Origin: Thermococcus celer Vu 13 = JCM 8558
GTDB taxonomy: Archaea; Methanobacteriota_B; Thermococci; Thermococcales; Thermococcaceae
Length of the DNA stretch: 64,000 nt
Assembly (NCBI RefSeq): GCF_002214365.1
Contig: NZ_CP014854.1
Span: 1,054,001 to 1,118,000 of the forward strand
Direction of reading: 5' to 3'
Shown: positions 37,183 through 45,733 of the stretch, piece after piece
How the letters are laid out: each line of letters begins with the position of its first letter
How positions within the stretch are numbered: position 1 is the first letter of the stretch
Made by a program: the position numbers and the translations under genes
The notes under the pieces: model-generated
What the model saw: the letters and a program-made list of their open reading frames with translations, nothing else
Told to the model about the DNA's origin: nothing
Databases searched by the model: none

Positions 37183-38760
37183 ATGAAAAGAAACGTTGCG
37201 ACGTTGGTAATCGTCTCAATCCTCATCGTGGGCATAGCCGGATTCGTTTACCGGGACAACGCATCGCGGATCGATCTCACCGGAAACCAGGGCACAGAAA
37301 AGCCGGAAAACGCCAGGGTATACGCGATGGTCGAGAACAAGAACGCCGCCTTCGAGATGGCGCTTTTCAGCGTGGAGATCGGCGGGACGAGGATAAACGA
37401 GACCAACGTTCCGGTGCTCGTTTACACCGGATCGCCAGGCAGGGTCACTTTCAGTATAGGGGGTTGGGCCCTCAACTGGAACGGCGTGAAATTCGACGTC
37501 AGGGGAAAGGTAACGGTAAACGCGGAGGCCGGAAGAGACTACCTGGTGACGCTTGAACCCGTTCATGAACCCGGCATCTTCATCATGAGAACCGACGAGA
37601 GGCTCAGCGGCGTCATTGGCCGTGATGTGCCAGGTACGATACTTCTCGATGACAACACGGTGACGAGGGAGATCCTCGCACGGGAGGGCTTTTCCGGGGA
37701 GTTCCTCGCCAACGAAAAGCTGAGGGAGAGGTACCTGAACCTGTGGGGGATAACCGGGAACCTGAGCTATCTGAAGGCGTACAGGGATTTGGGCTACCAC
37801 CTGAAGACCCTTGGCCTGATGGCAAGGCTGGGCAACGTTGAGGAGCCCGCGGTCAGGACGCTGATTCTGGACCTCAGGGCCACCGATTACTACTACTCCC
37901 GCTGGAGCGAGCCCGGAAGGAAGGACCTCATCCTCGTCTTCTCCAACGATTCCCCGTACCGCGGGGCGCTCAAGGTCACCGACGGGCCGATTAGGAGCCG
38001 GCTACCGTTCGTATACTACTCCGCGAGGGGCTTCAACCTCTACCCCGTCTCGGCCCTCCACTGGGGCGAGATTTACTATGAGAGGGGCGATTACGGAACA
38101 ATGCTCGGAATCCTGAACGAGCTCCTTCCTCTCATTACATACGGGGAGCACAACGGGGCGGAATACGCGCTCTTTCACATCTACTTCCAGTTCCAGAACG
38201 CGAGCGTTCCCTGGGTCTCGGGCTACGCCCAGGGCGTTGCCGCGGGGCTCTACGCTCTGGCCTACAACATCACGGGCAACGAGACCTACCTCAAGACCGC
38301 GGGGCTCTTCCTGAACTCCTTCGACCTCCCTCCGGGTCGGGACGGCTTCGTCGTCTCCACGAAGTACGGGCAGTGGTACCTGGAGTACAACTACTACCCG
38401 GACGAACTCGTCCTGAACGGCCACATAATAGCCCTCCGCGGCCTCTACCATTACTGGAAGGTCACGGGCGATGAGAAGGCCCACGGGCTCTTCTGGAAGG
38501 GCGCGATGAGCGTCAGGAGGGCCCTGCCGGATTTCGACACGGGGGAGTGGAGCAGGTACGCGATTATCTACAACTCCTCAAGCGTGTTCTACCACAGGTT
38601 GCACGTAAAGCTCCTCGTCTGGCTCTACGCGAAAACCGGGGATGAGACGTTCCTGAGGTACGCCGAGAGGTGGAACGGCTACCTCGAGAAAAAAGGGCTG
38701 AAGCCGGAGGACATCCCCGCGCTACTCGACGAGATGGGGAACGCGCCTCAGCACGGGTAG
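37183..38760 (+). CDS. Membrane-anchored D-glucuronyl C5-epimerase-like protein (GLCE_C)
   Basis: A 525-residue protein with one N-terminal membrane anchor (about residues 4-23). A small beta domain spans about 45-130, and a long alpha/alpha-barrel-like region follows. Features of the glucuronyl C5-epimerase C-terminal family are WVSGYAQGVAAGLYALAY near 346-363, YGQWYLEYNYYPDELVLNGHI near 396-416, and YHRLHVKLLVWLYAKTG near 466-482. These enzymes epimerise uronic acids in polysaccharides. Whether this one does, or is a lyase/hydrolase of similar fold, is open. TATA TTTATAATT at about 37149-37157 implies a very short leader. Its 3' end overlaps the convergent ECF gene by 39 nt. Confidence 0.75.
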   Translation: MKRNVATLVIVSILIVGIAGFVYRDNASRIDLTGNQGTEKPENARVYAMVENKNAAFEMALFSVEIGGTRINETNVPVLVYTGSPGRVTFSIGGWALNWNGVKFDVRGKVTVNAEAGRDYLVTLEPVHEPGIFIMRTDERLSGVIGRDVPGTILLDDNTVTREILAREGFSGEFLANEKLRERYLNLWGITGNLSYLKAYRDLGYHLKTLGLMARLGNVEEPAVRTLILDLRATDYYYSRWSEPGRKDLILVFSNDSPYRGALKVTDGPIRSRLPFVYYSARGFNLYPVSALHWGEIYYERGDYGTMLGILNELLPLITYGEHNGAEYALFHIYFQFQNASVPWVSGYAQGVAAGLYALAYNITGNETYLKTAGLFLNSFDLPPGRDGFVVSTKYGQWYLEYNYYPDELVLNGHIIALRGLYHYWKVTGDEKAHGLFWKGAMSVRRALPDFDTGEWSRYAIIYNSSSVFYHRLHVKLLVWLYAKTGDETFLRYAERWNGYLEKKGLKPEDIPALLDEMGNAPQHG

Positions 38761-39312
38761 CGTCGCCGCCAGCCCAAGGAACACGTCGATGGTGCTCTGG
38801 ATGACGTTGGGCAGGCCTATAGCGACCCAGAAGGGGACGCCCGTCCAGGCCTCGACCGTCTCCACCACCTTCTCGTGGGGAACGCCCAGCCACACCGGAA
38901 GGGCCACGTAGTAGTTCAGCGCCACCATCAGGGGAACCCTTATCGCGATTCCTATCAGGAAGGCCAGAACCGCGAAGACCGCCGTTCTTTTTCCATCGGC
39001 GTTCTCGAAGTTAAAGCGGGTGAGCCTCTTCGCCGCTTCCAGACCGAGGAGAACGCCCAGCGTCGCGGTGGCCTTCATCATGCCGCCCAGCCAGCTCGCC
39101 GACGAGACTATCCCAAGCCCGAGGAACAGCAGGAACACCGCGACGAGGCCCCCGAGGAAGCCCGTTAGGAGGTATGCCATGATTATCGGAACCGCCACGA
39201 GGTCTATCTTCATGCCCCAGACGGTGGGCATCTCCACGGGAACGACGTCCAGCATGAGGGAAAGGCCGAGCATCATCCCGATTACCGCTATCTCCCTTGA
39301 GCTCATTCTCAT
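38722..39312 (-). CDS. ECF transporter S component (possibly riboflavin-type)
   Basis: A 196-residue membrane protein with about six hydrophobic segments. The first helix, MSSREIAVIGMMLGLSLMLD, and the loop WGMKIDLVAVPIIMAYLLTGFLGG resemble vitamin-binding S components of energy-coupling factor transporters; the K-x-D motif after helix 1 recalls RibU. The shared ATPase and EcfT subunits are not in the window. Vitamin specificity is therefore inference. Upstream are three short inverted repeats around the TATA box (39329-39382). Its end overlaps the convergent epimerase-like gene. Confidence 0.72.
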   Translation of the reverse strand: MRMSSREIAVIGMMLGLSLMLDVVPVEMPTVWGMKIDLVAVPIIMAYLLTGFLGGLVAVFLLFLGLGIVSSASWLGGMMKATATLGVLLGLEAAKRLTRFNFENADGKRTAVFAVLAFLIGIAIRVPLMVALNYYVALPVWLGVPHEKVVETVEAWTGVPFWVAIGLPNVIQSTIDVFLGLAATLPVLRRVPHLVE

Positions 39313-39328
39313 CCTCGATCACCCGGCC

Positions 39329-39382
39329 GGAATTTTGTTCCGTAATTTATAAATTTTTGTTCCAAATTTGGAATATAATTCC
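39329..39382 (-). promoter_or_regulatory. ECF gene promoter bracketed by three inverted repeats
   Basis: Three GGAA/TTCC inverted repeats occur in 54 bases: GGAATTTTGTTCC (39329-39341), TTCCAAATTTGGAA (39360-39373, a perfect 14-base palindrome) and GGAATATAATTCC (39370-39382). The minus-strand TATA (AAATTTATAAATT, about 39343-39356) lies between the first and second, so a dimeric regulator bound here would cover the BRE, TATA and start site. The regulator is unknown; a vitamin-responsive repressor would fit. Confidence 0.6.
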
Positions 39383-39438
39383 TGTCAAGCCCGAAAGAAC
39401 CCTTAAAAGGGGAACCCCGGAGGTAAGCCGGGAGGGCC

Positions 39439-40239
39439 ATGTTCACGGTTGAGGGGATAGAGGGACTGGTGAGGGAGATAAGGCGGGAGAACGGCTTTCC
39501 GGAGAGCCCGTTCAGGATAGACGGGGTTCGCTACGACGAAGGGGGCGACAAGCTGTTCATAATCGCCCACGATAGAACCGACAAGAGCGTGATCATAGGC
39601 AACAGCTTCGTCATCGGGAAGCTCCGCGAGAGGCTCGGCGTCCGGCAGGTGACCGTTTACTCGAACCTCGACCTCGAGATGAAGGGGAGGAAACTCGAAG
39701 AGGCGGAGAGGCTCGTGGAGGGAACGGAGCTCGAGTTCCTTCTACCAGTAATCGAGGCCGAGAAGAGGTTTCCGCCGAGGAGATGGCCCGACGTTACTGG
39801 AGAGGTCAAAACGCTCGTCTTCATGAGCTTCAACGCGAGGGCCCTCCTTGGATTCGCGGAGAGGCTGAAGCTCCCACACGAGGCCGTTGGAATCAGGTAC
39901 GCGTTCCCGAGGCTGAGGTACGAGCCGGTAGAGGGCCAGCCGGGGGAGCTCTTCTTTCCCGACGAGGGGAAACTGGTGAGGATGGCCGATGAGAGGGGGG
40001 CGGGGCTCGTCCTTGCCGACTTCCCCTTCGGCTTGAGGTTCGAGGGGAAAACCGCGCTCCTCAACCCCTTCCGCCTGCTCCACATAGGATTCTTCGAGCT
40101 GAAGTACCTCTTCGGCTTCGAGGCGCCGACCGTTTACGATAAAAAGGCCCTTATAAGGTTCGTCACGGAGCTGACTTACGAGGGGCTGATGGAATCGACG
40201 GACGGGGCGAACATAATCTGGAGGATGTGGAGAAGATGA
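39439..40239 (+). CDS. Conserved-looking protein of unknown function
   Basis: A soluble 266-residue protein without signal peptide or membrane segment. I do not recognise a family. Features that may be useful are an N-terminal alpha/beta part (KLFIIAHDRTDKSVIIGNSF near 38-58), a middle segment KTLVFMSFNARALLGFAERL near 123-142, and the C-terminal FGLRFEGKTALLNPFRLLHIGFFELKY near 194-220. The ATG is preceded by GGGAGGG. A TATA-like CCCTTAAAAGG lies at about 39400-39410. It overlaps the next gene (kinase-like) by 4 nt, so they are cotranscribed. Confidence 0.72.
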   Translation: MFTVEGIEGLVREIRRENGFPESPFRIDGVRYDEGGDKLFIIAHDRTDKSVIIGNSFVIGKLRERLGVRQVTVYSNLDLEMKGRKLEEAERLVEGTELEFLLPVIEAEKRFPPRRWPDVTGEVKTLVFMSFNARALLGFAERLKLPHEAVGIRYAFPRLRYEPVEGQPGELFFPDEGKLVRMADERGAGLVLADFPFGLRFEGKTALLNPFRLLHIGFFELKYLFGFEAPTVYDKKALIRFVTELTYEGLMESTDGANIIWRMWRR

Positions 40240-40814
40240 TAGTGGGGATCGTTGGGAAAATCGCCGCCGGAAAGACGACGGTCGCGAAGTTCTTCGAGGA
40301 GAGGGGCTTCTGCAGGGTGTCTTGCAGCGACCCGCTGGTTGACCTGCTCACCCACAACGTCTCGGGTTATTCGTGGATCCCGGAGCTACCTGAGAAGGCC
40401 GAACCGACGCGCGAGAGGCTCATAGAGTTCGGAAAGCACCTCAAGGAGACCTACGGGGGGGACGTACTAATAAGGTTAGCCGTCGACAAGATGAGGGACT
40501 GCGATAACATCGTGATAGACGGCGTCCGCTCCCGGGAGGAGATAAGCGCGATAAAGAGGCTCGGTGGGAAGATCATCTACGTGGAGGCGAAGCCGGAGAC
40601 GAGGTTCGAGCGCCTGATGAGGCGGAGGGCGAGCAAGGACAAGGGCATAAAGAGCTTCGCCGATTTCAGGGCGATGGACGACGCCGAGGAGAGGCTCTAC
40701 CACACGAGCGAGCTGAAGGGCCTGGCCGACTACGTGGTGGTGAACGAGGGAACGCTGGAGGAGCTGAGGGAGAAGGTCGCGAGGATCATCGAGAGGATAA
40801 CGGGAAAGGCTTAA
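40236..40814 (+). CDS. P-loop nucleotide kinase-like protein (CoaE/UPF0200-like)
   Basis: A 192-residue P-loop protein with Walker A GKIAAGKTT near residues 6-14. The rest reads like a small-molecule kinase: SCSDPLVDLL after the P-loop, the DNIVIDGVRSREEI strand near 88-100, and a RFERLMRRRASKDKG lid near 122-137. These suggest a dephospho-CoA-kinase-like or nucleoside-monophosphate-kinase-like enzyme; a true substrate cannot be given. ATG 40236 overlaps the upstream stop (ATGA), which I prefer to the GTG at 40227. Confidence 0.75.
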   Translation: MIVGIVGKIAAGKTTVAKFFEERGFCRVSCSDPLVDLLTHNVSGYSWIPELPEKAEPTRERLIEFGKHLKETYGGDVLIRLAVDKMRDCDNIVIDGVRSREEISAIKRLGGKIIYVEAKPETRFERLMRRRASKDKGIKSFADFRAMDDAEERLYHTSELKGLADYVVVNEGTLEELREKVARIIERITGKA

Positions 40815-40848
40815 GGGTAGTTCATCGCAGGGGCATCGGGTGTTAACC

Positions 40849-41430
40849 ATGAAGCTCCTCGTCATAGCCCCCTGCCTCCTCAGCCCCTTCTACGTCTACC
40901 GCGGGCCGAAGGAGAAGGAGTACGAAACCGCCAAAGCCTTGAGAAGGCTCATCGGAGAGCTCGATGAGGACTGGGCGGTTCTAACCTATCCATGCCCCGA
41001 GTACGAGCTGGTGGGCTGGCCGAGGGCCCCGGCGAGCAGGGAGGTTTACGAGAGACTGGGAATGCGCGAGAGGGCGAAGGTAATAGCGGAGTTCATAGGA
41101 CGCGTTCTAACCGAGGAGAGGCCGGAGAGGGTCGTCTTCGTCGGGGTTAAGGGCTCCCCGACCTGCGGCGTCTTCCACACGAGCTCGAGCGACCCCGAGG
41201 GCTATCCATACTCGGCAATGGGGGAGTTCCGCTACCTGAACAAAGAGAGGAGGTTCGGCCGTTCGAAGGGGATAGTGGAGGAACAGGACTTCAGGCTCGT
41301 GAGGATGCCGGGGATACTCTTCGAGGTGCTCATGGCGAGGTTCCCCAAGGGGACCTACCTCGAGTTCGACAAGGAGGACATCGAGGGGAGCCTGGAGAGA
41401 TTGAGGGTCGCGCTGGAGGGCGCACCATGA
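40849..41430 (+). CDS. DUF523/TudS-like protein (possible Fe-S desulfidase)
   Basis: A 193-residue protein with three spaced cysteine motifs: APCLLSPF near residue 8, TYPCPEYELVGWPR near 48 and GSPTCGVFHT near 105. The CLL...CPE...P-R...SPTCG pattern matches DUF523, a family that includes the 2-thiouracil desulfidase TudS, where cysteines bind a 4Fe-4S cluster. The presence of YVYRG instead of the usual RYDG is a variant, so activity is uncertain. ATG 40849 follows GGGTGTT. A TATA-like GGCTTAAGG overlaps the upstream gene end. It is coupled to the truncated flavodoxin by ATGA overlap. Confidence 0.65.
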   Translation: MKLLVIAPCLLSPFYVYRGPKEKEYETAKALRRLIGELDEDWAVLTYPCPEYELVGWPRAPASREVYERLGMRERAKVIAEFIGRVLTEERPERVVFVGVKGSPTCGVFHTSSSDPEGYPYSAMGEFRYLNKERRFGRSKGIVEEQDFRLVRMPGILFEVLMARFPKGTYLEFDKEDIEGSLERLRVALEGAP

Positions 41431-41690
41431 GGGCGCTCATCGTATACGTCTCCATCCACCATAAAAACACAGAAAAAGTCGCAAAGGCGATGGCCGATGT
41501 TCTAAACGCCGATTTGAGCAAGCCGCGGAAGATAAAGCCGGCAGAGGTTGGGAAGTACGACCTCGTGGGCTTCGGCTCGGGGATCTACTGGTGGAGGCAC
41601 CACTGGGCGCTTCTCAGGCTCGTGGACAATCTTCCAAGAATGGAGGGAAAGAAGGCTTTTATCTTCTCAACGGCCGGGATGAATACTCCT
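41427..41690 (+). pseudogene. Truncated flavodoxin-family gene (5' half)
   Basis: MRALIVYVSIHHKNTEKVAK is the FMN-phosphate loop of a flavodoxin, followed by DLVGFGSGIYWWRHHWALLRL and GKKAFIFSTAGM (about residue 86). At that point, where the second half of the fold should follow, the sequence changes to the body of an unrelated ATPase in another frame. The reading frame goes on to 41735 with 16 unrelated codons. The missing half includes the second flavin loop, so it should not bind FMN normally. Confidence 0.75.
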
Positions 41691-42748
41691 TGGTATACCT
41701 CAACTACCTCGGGGAGAGGGTCGAGGACGCCCTGATAGTGCTGGACGAATTTACGTACGCCATAAAATCGGAGAGGAAGATACTCAGTGACCTCCAGCGG
41801 GTTTGGGATCACGTACTGGGCGAAAAGAACGTGATGCTCGTCGTCTCGGGCCCCATGCTCGGGATGATGTGGGATGACGTTCTGAGCCACACCTCTCCCC
41901 TCCACGGCAGGAGGACGAGGAGCATTAACCTGCGGCCCCTCGATTACAGGAACGCGGTAAAGTTCTTCGGGGAAAAGGAAACGGGGATAATCTCCTACAT
42001 GCTGGTCGGAGGAATACCACCCTATCTGAGGCTCGCGTCGAGATACGAAAGCGTGGAGGAGTTCCTGAGGGAAGAGTTTCTAAGCGACTACGGCTTCTTC
42101 TACAACGAGCCATACGTACTCCTGAGCGAAGAGCTGAGGGAACCAAAGGGCTATTTCTCGATACTCCGGGCCATTGCCGAGGGAAACACCCGCCTTGAGA
42201 GGATAGCCAACTACGTCGGGATCCCCATGAAAAGCGTTTATCCATACGTCGAAAACCTCCTCCGCCTTGGACTCGTTGAGCGGGAGAAACCCCTCCTCGG
42301 GGATAGAAAGGTCAGCCTCTACAGGATAAGGGACCCGATGCTCCTGACGTGGTTCACCCTTACCTACCCGCAGCTTGAGGCCATGGCAACGGGAACCGCG
42401 GCCCTCGATGATCTTTACAGGGTTCTTTCAAGGCGATTTGAGGACCTTGCCAGAGAATTCCTGGTCATCAAAAGACCCTTTGAGTTCGAAAGGCTCGGCC
42501 GCTGGTGGTTCAAGGGGGAAGAGATAGACGTGGTCGCCGTGGAGAAGGACACAGCCCACCTCATAGAGGTTAAATGGGAGGAACTGGGTGAGAGAGACGC
42601 CAGAAGGATAATCGGAGACCTCGAAAGGAAATCCAGGATGGTCAGATTCAACGGGGAATTCCGCTTTGGAATCATCGCGAGGAGGATAGAGGGAAAGGAC
42701 GAACTCCGGGAAGAGGGCTTCCCGGTCTTCGACCTCGAGGATTTTTAG
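41680..42748 (+). pseudogene. Truncated archaeal ATPase (ATPase_2 + DUF234-type), 5' end missing
   Basis: From about 41685 the frame reads YLNYLGERVEDALIVLDEFTY, the Walker B region of archaeal MarR/ATPase_2-type NTPases. It is followed by VVSGPMLGMMWDDVL (sensor), a winged-helix part (TRLERIANYVGIPMKSVYPYVENLLRLGLV) and a nuclease-like DUF234 end (GEEIDVVAVEKD, HLIEVKWEEL). The first 90 or so residues, with the Walker A P-loop, are gone. No natural start or Shine-Dalgarno is seen. It converges with the phosphohexomutase gene, overlapping by 4 nt. Confidence 0.78.
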
Positions 42749-44094
42749 GCCCTCTCTATGGCCCCCTTCACCAGCCTCTCGGCCTTCTCCATTAAAGCCC
42801 TCGCCTTCTCTTCACTGTGCGCCTCGAGGGTTATCCTCATTATCGGCTCGGTGCCGCTCGGCCGGAAGAGGATCCACCAGTCGGAGTTCTCTATCCTGAC
42901 CCCGTCGATGTCGATCAGTCTGTCGTAGTCGAAGGCCTTCAGGGCTTCCTTTGATATTATCTCCATTGCCCCGGCCTTCTTCTCGTTCGGGCAGGGGATT
43001 TTAGCACGAAGCGTTACGTAGCGCGGGACTTCTTTGGCAAGCTCGCTTATCGGCCCGAGTTTGTCTATCATCTCCAGAACCAAAGCCCCGGCAAAGATTC
43101 CATCGGGGGTGAGGTTCCACTGCGGGATTATCCACGTGCCGCTCGGCTCGCCCCCGAAGACGCCGCCGTGTTTGGCGAGCTCCTCTGCAACGGCCACATC
43201 ACCAACGCGCGTCCTTATGACCTCCCCGCCGAGGGGCCTAACGTAGTCATCCAAAGCAAAACCAGCGTCAACGGTGGTAACTATTTTCCCTTTCCCGAAC
43301 TTCCTCAGCATGTAGCCCGCTATGAGGCTCAACATTACCTCGTACTCAACGAAGTTGCCCTCATCGTCAACGACGCCAATCCTGTCGGCGTCGCCGTCGT
43401 GTGCTATGCCGACGTCGGCTTTCATCGCCTTGACGGTCTTCGCCAAAGCGGAAAGACTCTTTGCGTTCGGCTCGAGCTCCCTCACGAAGAAGCCGCTCGG
43501 ATGGGAGTTGAGCGAGATGACCTTATTGCCCAGCTCCCGCTGGAGGTAGGGGGAAACTACAGACCCTGCACCGTTTCCGGGATCAACGACGACAGTGTAG
43601 GAGTTCTCAAGCTTGACGAACTTCAGGGCCTCGTCTATATAGTCCTCACGAGGGCTGGCAGTTCTAAGCGTCCCGATCTCATTCCAGGGCGCTTTTTTGA
43701 AGTTCCCGGAGTCCATTATGGCCTCGAGCTCGATCTCCATCTCCGGGGTGTAGGCCATTCCGTTTGCCTGCCACACCTTTATGCCGTTGTACTCCGGCGG
43801 ATTATGGGAGGCTGTGATGGTAACGCCAGCGTCGGCACCGTAGAGCTTTATCGCAAAGCCCGTGAGGGGAGTAGGTGCCATGCCAATGTCAATCACATCA
43901 ACGCCCGTGCTTAGAAGTCCACTTATGACTGCCGATTTGATAACCTCTCCGCTCGTCCTCGTGTCCTTCCCTATAACTACGGTTCCGCCATCGAGGTACG
44001 TTCCAAGAGCCTTCCCAACACTCAGGGCCAGCTCCGGCGTCAGCTTCTCATTAAAGACTTCCCTGATGCCGCTCGTCCCGAAGTACTTCCCCAT
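42745..44094 (-). CDS. Phosphohexomutase (phosphoglucosamine/phosphomannomutase family)
   Basis: Interconverts hexose or hexosamine 1- and 6-phosphates. The 449-residue, four-domain protein shows the phosphoserine loop [13 protein letters not shown] with Ser96, the magnesium loop HDGDADRIG near 232-240, the sugar-ring loop GGEPSGTW near 315-322 and the phosphate-binding [11 protein letters not shown] near 413-423. It belongs to the archaeal GlmM/ManB group, whose substrate cannot be told from sequence alone. The start is ATG 44094 with GGAGG upstream. Codons upstream to 44187 run through the divergent promoter and are rejected. Confidence 0.9.
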   Translation of the reverse strand: MGKYFGTSGIREVFNEKLTPELALSVGKALGTYLDGGTVVIGKDTRTSGEVIKSAVISGLLSTGVDVIDIGMAPTPLTGFAIKLYGADAGVTITASHNPPEYNGIKVWQANGMAYTPEMEIELEAIMDSGNFKKAPWNEIGTLRTASPREDYIDEALKFVKLENSYTVVVDPGNGAGSVVSPYLQRELGNKVISLNSHPSGFFVRELEPNAKSLSALAKTVKAMKADVGIAHDGDADRIGVVDDEGNFVEYEVMLSLIAGYMLRKFGKGKIVTTVDAGFALDDYVRPLGGEVIRTRVGDVAVAEELAKHGGVFGGEPSGTWIIPQWNLTPDGIFAGALVLEMIDKLGPISELAKEVPRYVTLRAKIPCPNEKKAGAMEIISKEALKAFDYDRLIDIDGVRIENSDWWILFRPSGTEPIMRITLEAHSEEKARALMEKAERLVKGAIERA

Positions 44095-44152
44095 GCTCCT
44101 ACCTCCGGAAGGCGTATATATGAGACATGCATAAAACCCTTTGGGTGGTAGC

Positions 44153-44605
44153 ATGGGGAATGACAACCCCTCAAACAGGGACAACATGCCCTACGTCAAC
44201 GGGGCAGTCCTCTTTGCCCTCGTGGTTCTGGCCGTTCTCACCTTTGCTGGGCTCTATGCGAACTCAGCGTTGGGCTTCGCAACAATCCCCGTGTTCGTCT
44301 TCCTCGTGGTTCTTTTCATGGGCTGGAGCAACAACCGCGCCCTCGACAGGGGAGAGATGAGGAGGGCAATGACGGCCTCCCTTCTGACGGCCTTCTTGGT
44401 GATGGTACTCGGAGACGGCCATCTCCTAATCCCCTCAGGGCTAAGGGACTACTTCCTCGGCGTGCTTTCCACAATAATAGGCTTTTACTTCGGCTACCGC
44501 GGAAGGGGGAGCGAGGAAGAGAGGTTCAACAGACTGGTGCACACAATAAAGTCTGGAGGAGAAATTAAAAACGAGGGAAAAGGTAGGAAGAATACAAACG
44601 GCTAA
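44153..44605 (+). CDS. Small membrane protein of unknown function
   Basis: A 150-residue protein with about four membrane segments (approximately residues 18-37, 41-58, 71-87 and 98-114) and a basic, hydrophilic C-terminus. I recognise no family. ATG 44153 has GGGTGGT just upstream. The shared A/T-rich GCGTATATATGAG at about 44112-44124 is probably the TATA for this gene and perhaps, on the other strand, for the phosphohexomutase. It converges with the lipoprotein gene, overlapping by 4 nt. Confidence 0.65.
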   Translation: MGNDNPSNRDNMPYVNGAVLFALVVLAVLTFAGLYANSALGFATIPVFVFLVVLFMGWSNNRALDRGEMRRAMTASLLTAFLVMVLGDGHLLIPSGLRDYFLGVLSTIIGFYFGYRGRGSEEERFNRLVHTIKSGGEIKNEGKGRKNTNG

Positions 44606-45315
44606 CCTTCAAAAACCGCCACCTCTTTCCCATCGGGGTCGAGGACGTGGACAACGACGTCTCCGTTCAGCCTCTCCTCAAGGCCCGAAACCAGCTCCAT
44701 GTAAGTATCTTTGGCCGAGTTTGCCTCTTCAGCTGTCTTGAAGGAGCTCATGGCCCTGACGTGGTAGGTGGAGCCGTTCTTCTCGAGGATTACGTCCCAC
44801 GGCCCGCTTCCCGCGAAGTCGAGCAGGTAGTTCAGGACTTTCTGGGCCTCTTCCTCGCTCGCCTCAGTGTACCAGACGTTGATGTCGTTCAAGGAAACGT
44901 AGCGGTACCTGCTCTCCACCTGGTAGAGGACGTTCTTTTCGTCATCGAGAACCTGGAGAAGCACTTTATGACTGTTGAAAACGTCCTGCGACATCTTTGA
45001 CGCCAGAAAGATTAGGTAGAACTTCAGAGAATCCTCCATTTCGCTGGAACTCTTGTAAGTGCTTGTCAATCCCACGGTGTAGCCGTTATCTTTCTTTACG
45101 TAAACGTCTATCTCATCGGGGTTCAATTCGGCGTTTATGAGGTTAATAAGCGCCTTTGCCTGATCAGTGGATACCTCTCCCGAATAGTGGACTGTAACCC
45201 CGTTTATACCGAGGGTTTTTTCACTCTCGACGTTAACGTCTGGGCTCTCGACACAGCCGCCCGCGAGCACAAACATCGCGAGGAGCAGAGCCGAGAGCGC
45301 GTAAACCTTCCTCAT
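44602..45315 (-). CDS. Lipoprotein, last gene of the secreted-protein operon
   Basis: A 237-residue protein with a signal peptide and lipobox LAGGC (Cys21), predicting lipid anchoring on the outside. The mature part has two similar halves: TVHYSGEVSTDQAKALINLI with YKSSSEMEDSLKFYLIFLASKM, and INVWYTEASEEEAQKVLNYL with FKTAEEANSAKDTYMELVSGL. This looks like an internal duplication of an alpha/beta domain (about residues 38-125 and 140-230). No known family is recognised. It is the final member of a six-gene minus-strand run beginning at 50059. Confidence 0.78.
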   Translation of the reverse strand: MRKVYALSALLLAMFVLAGGCVESPDVNVESEKTLGINGVTVHYSGEVSTDQAKALINLINAELNPDEIDVYVKKDNGYTVGLTSTYKSSSEMEDSLKFYLIFLASKMSQDVFNSHKVLLQVLDDEKNVLYQVESRYRYVSLNDINVWYTEASEEEAQKVLNYLLDFAGSGPWDVILEKNGSTYHVRAMSSFKTAEEANSAKDTYMELVSGLEERLNGDVVVHVLDPDGKEVAVFEG

Positions 45316-45324
45316 ATTCCCACC

Positions 45325-45714
45325 TCACTTCTTCACGAGCCTGTATATTCCAACCTTTGCAGTGTAGCTTTCGTCGGGGTTCGGTGGCGCGTAGTCAACT
45401 CTGACCACAAAGGGCTTCGCCGAGCCGTAGATCATACTTGAGGTATCCTCGTAGGAAGAGACAACCTCGTTTGTGTCAGGATCGAGTATCTTGATGCCCT
45501 TAACGACCCCAGTTCCCCCGGCCTCAATCTTGTACTTCCCAGGTTCAAGGATGTGCGAAAGGTAAAAGACGTCACCACTTACCGTGTCGCTCTTCACTTC
45601 CACGGGAACCTTCTCGTAGAAGGTCTCGTAATAGTACTGCATGCCGAACGCCGCCACGATGCCGAGCACTATCAGCACGAAAAACCCCAGGATCAGTTTC
45701 TTAAAGAATCCCAT
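45325..45714 (-). CDS. Membrane-anchored small extracytoplasmic protein
   Basis: A 129-residue protein with an N-terminal anchor (about residues 7-26) and a beta-rich domain outside (VKSDTVSGDVFYLSHILEPG, KYKIEAGGTGVVKGIKILDP, KPFVVRVDYAPPNPDESYTAKVGIY). The layout resembles a small jelly-roll or Ig-like domain in which a ligand or peptide could bind; no family is recognised. ATG 45714 is preferred (GGTGAGAAGG upstream), with GTG 45723 possible. It is separated from its neighbours by under 20 nt. Confidence 0.72.
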   Translation of the reverse strand: MGFFKKLILGFFVLIVLGIVAAFGMQYYYETFYEKVPVEVKSDTVSGDVFYLSHILEPGKYKIEAGGTGVVKGIKILDPDTNEVVSSYEDTSSMIYGSAKPFVVRVDYAPPNPDESYTAKVGIYRLVKK

Positions 45715-45733
45715 CCTTCTCACCCCCTCACCC

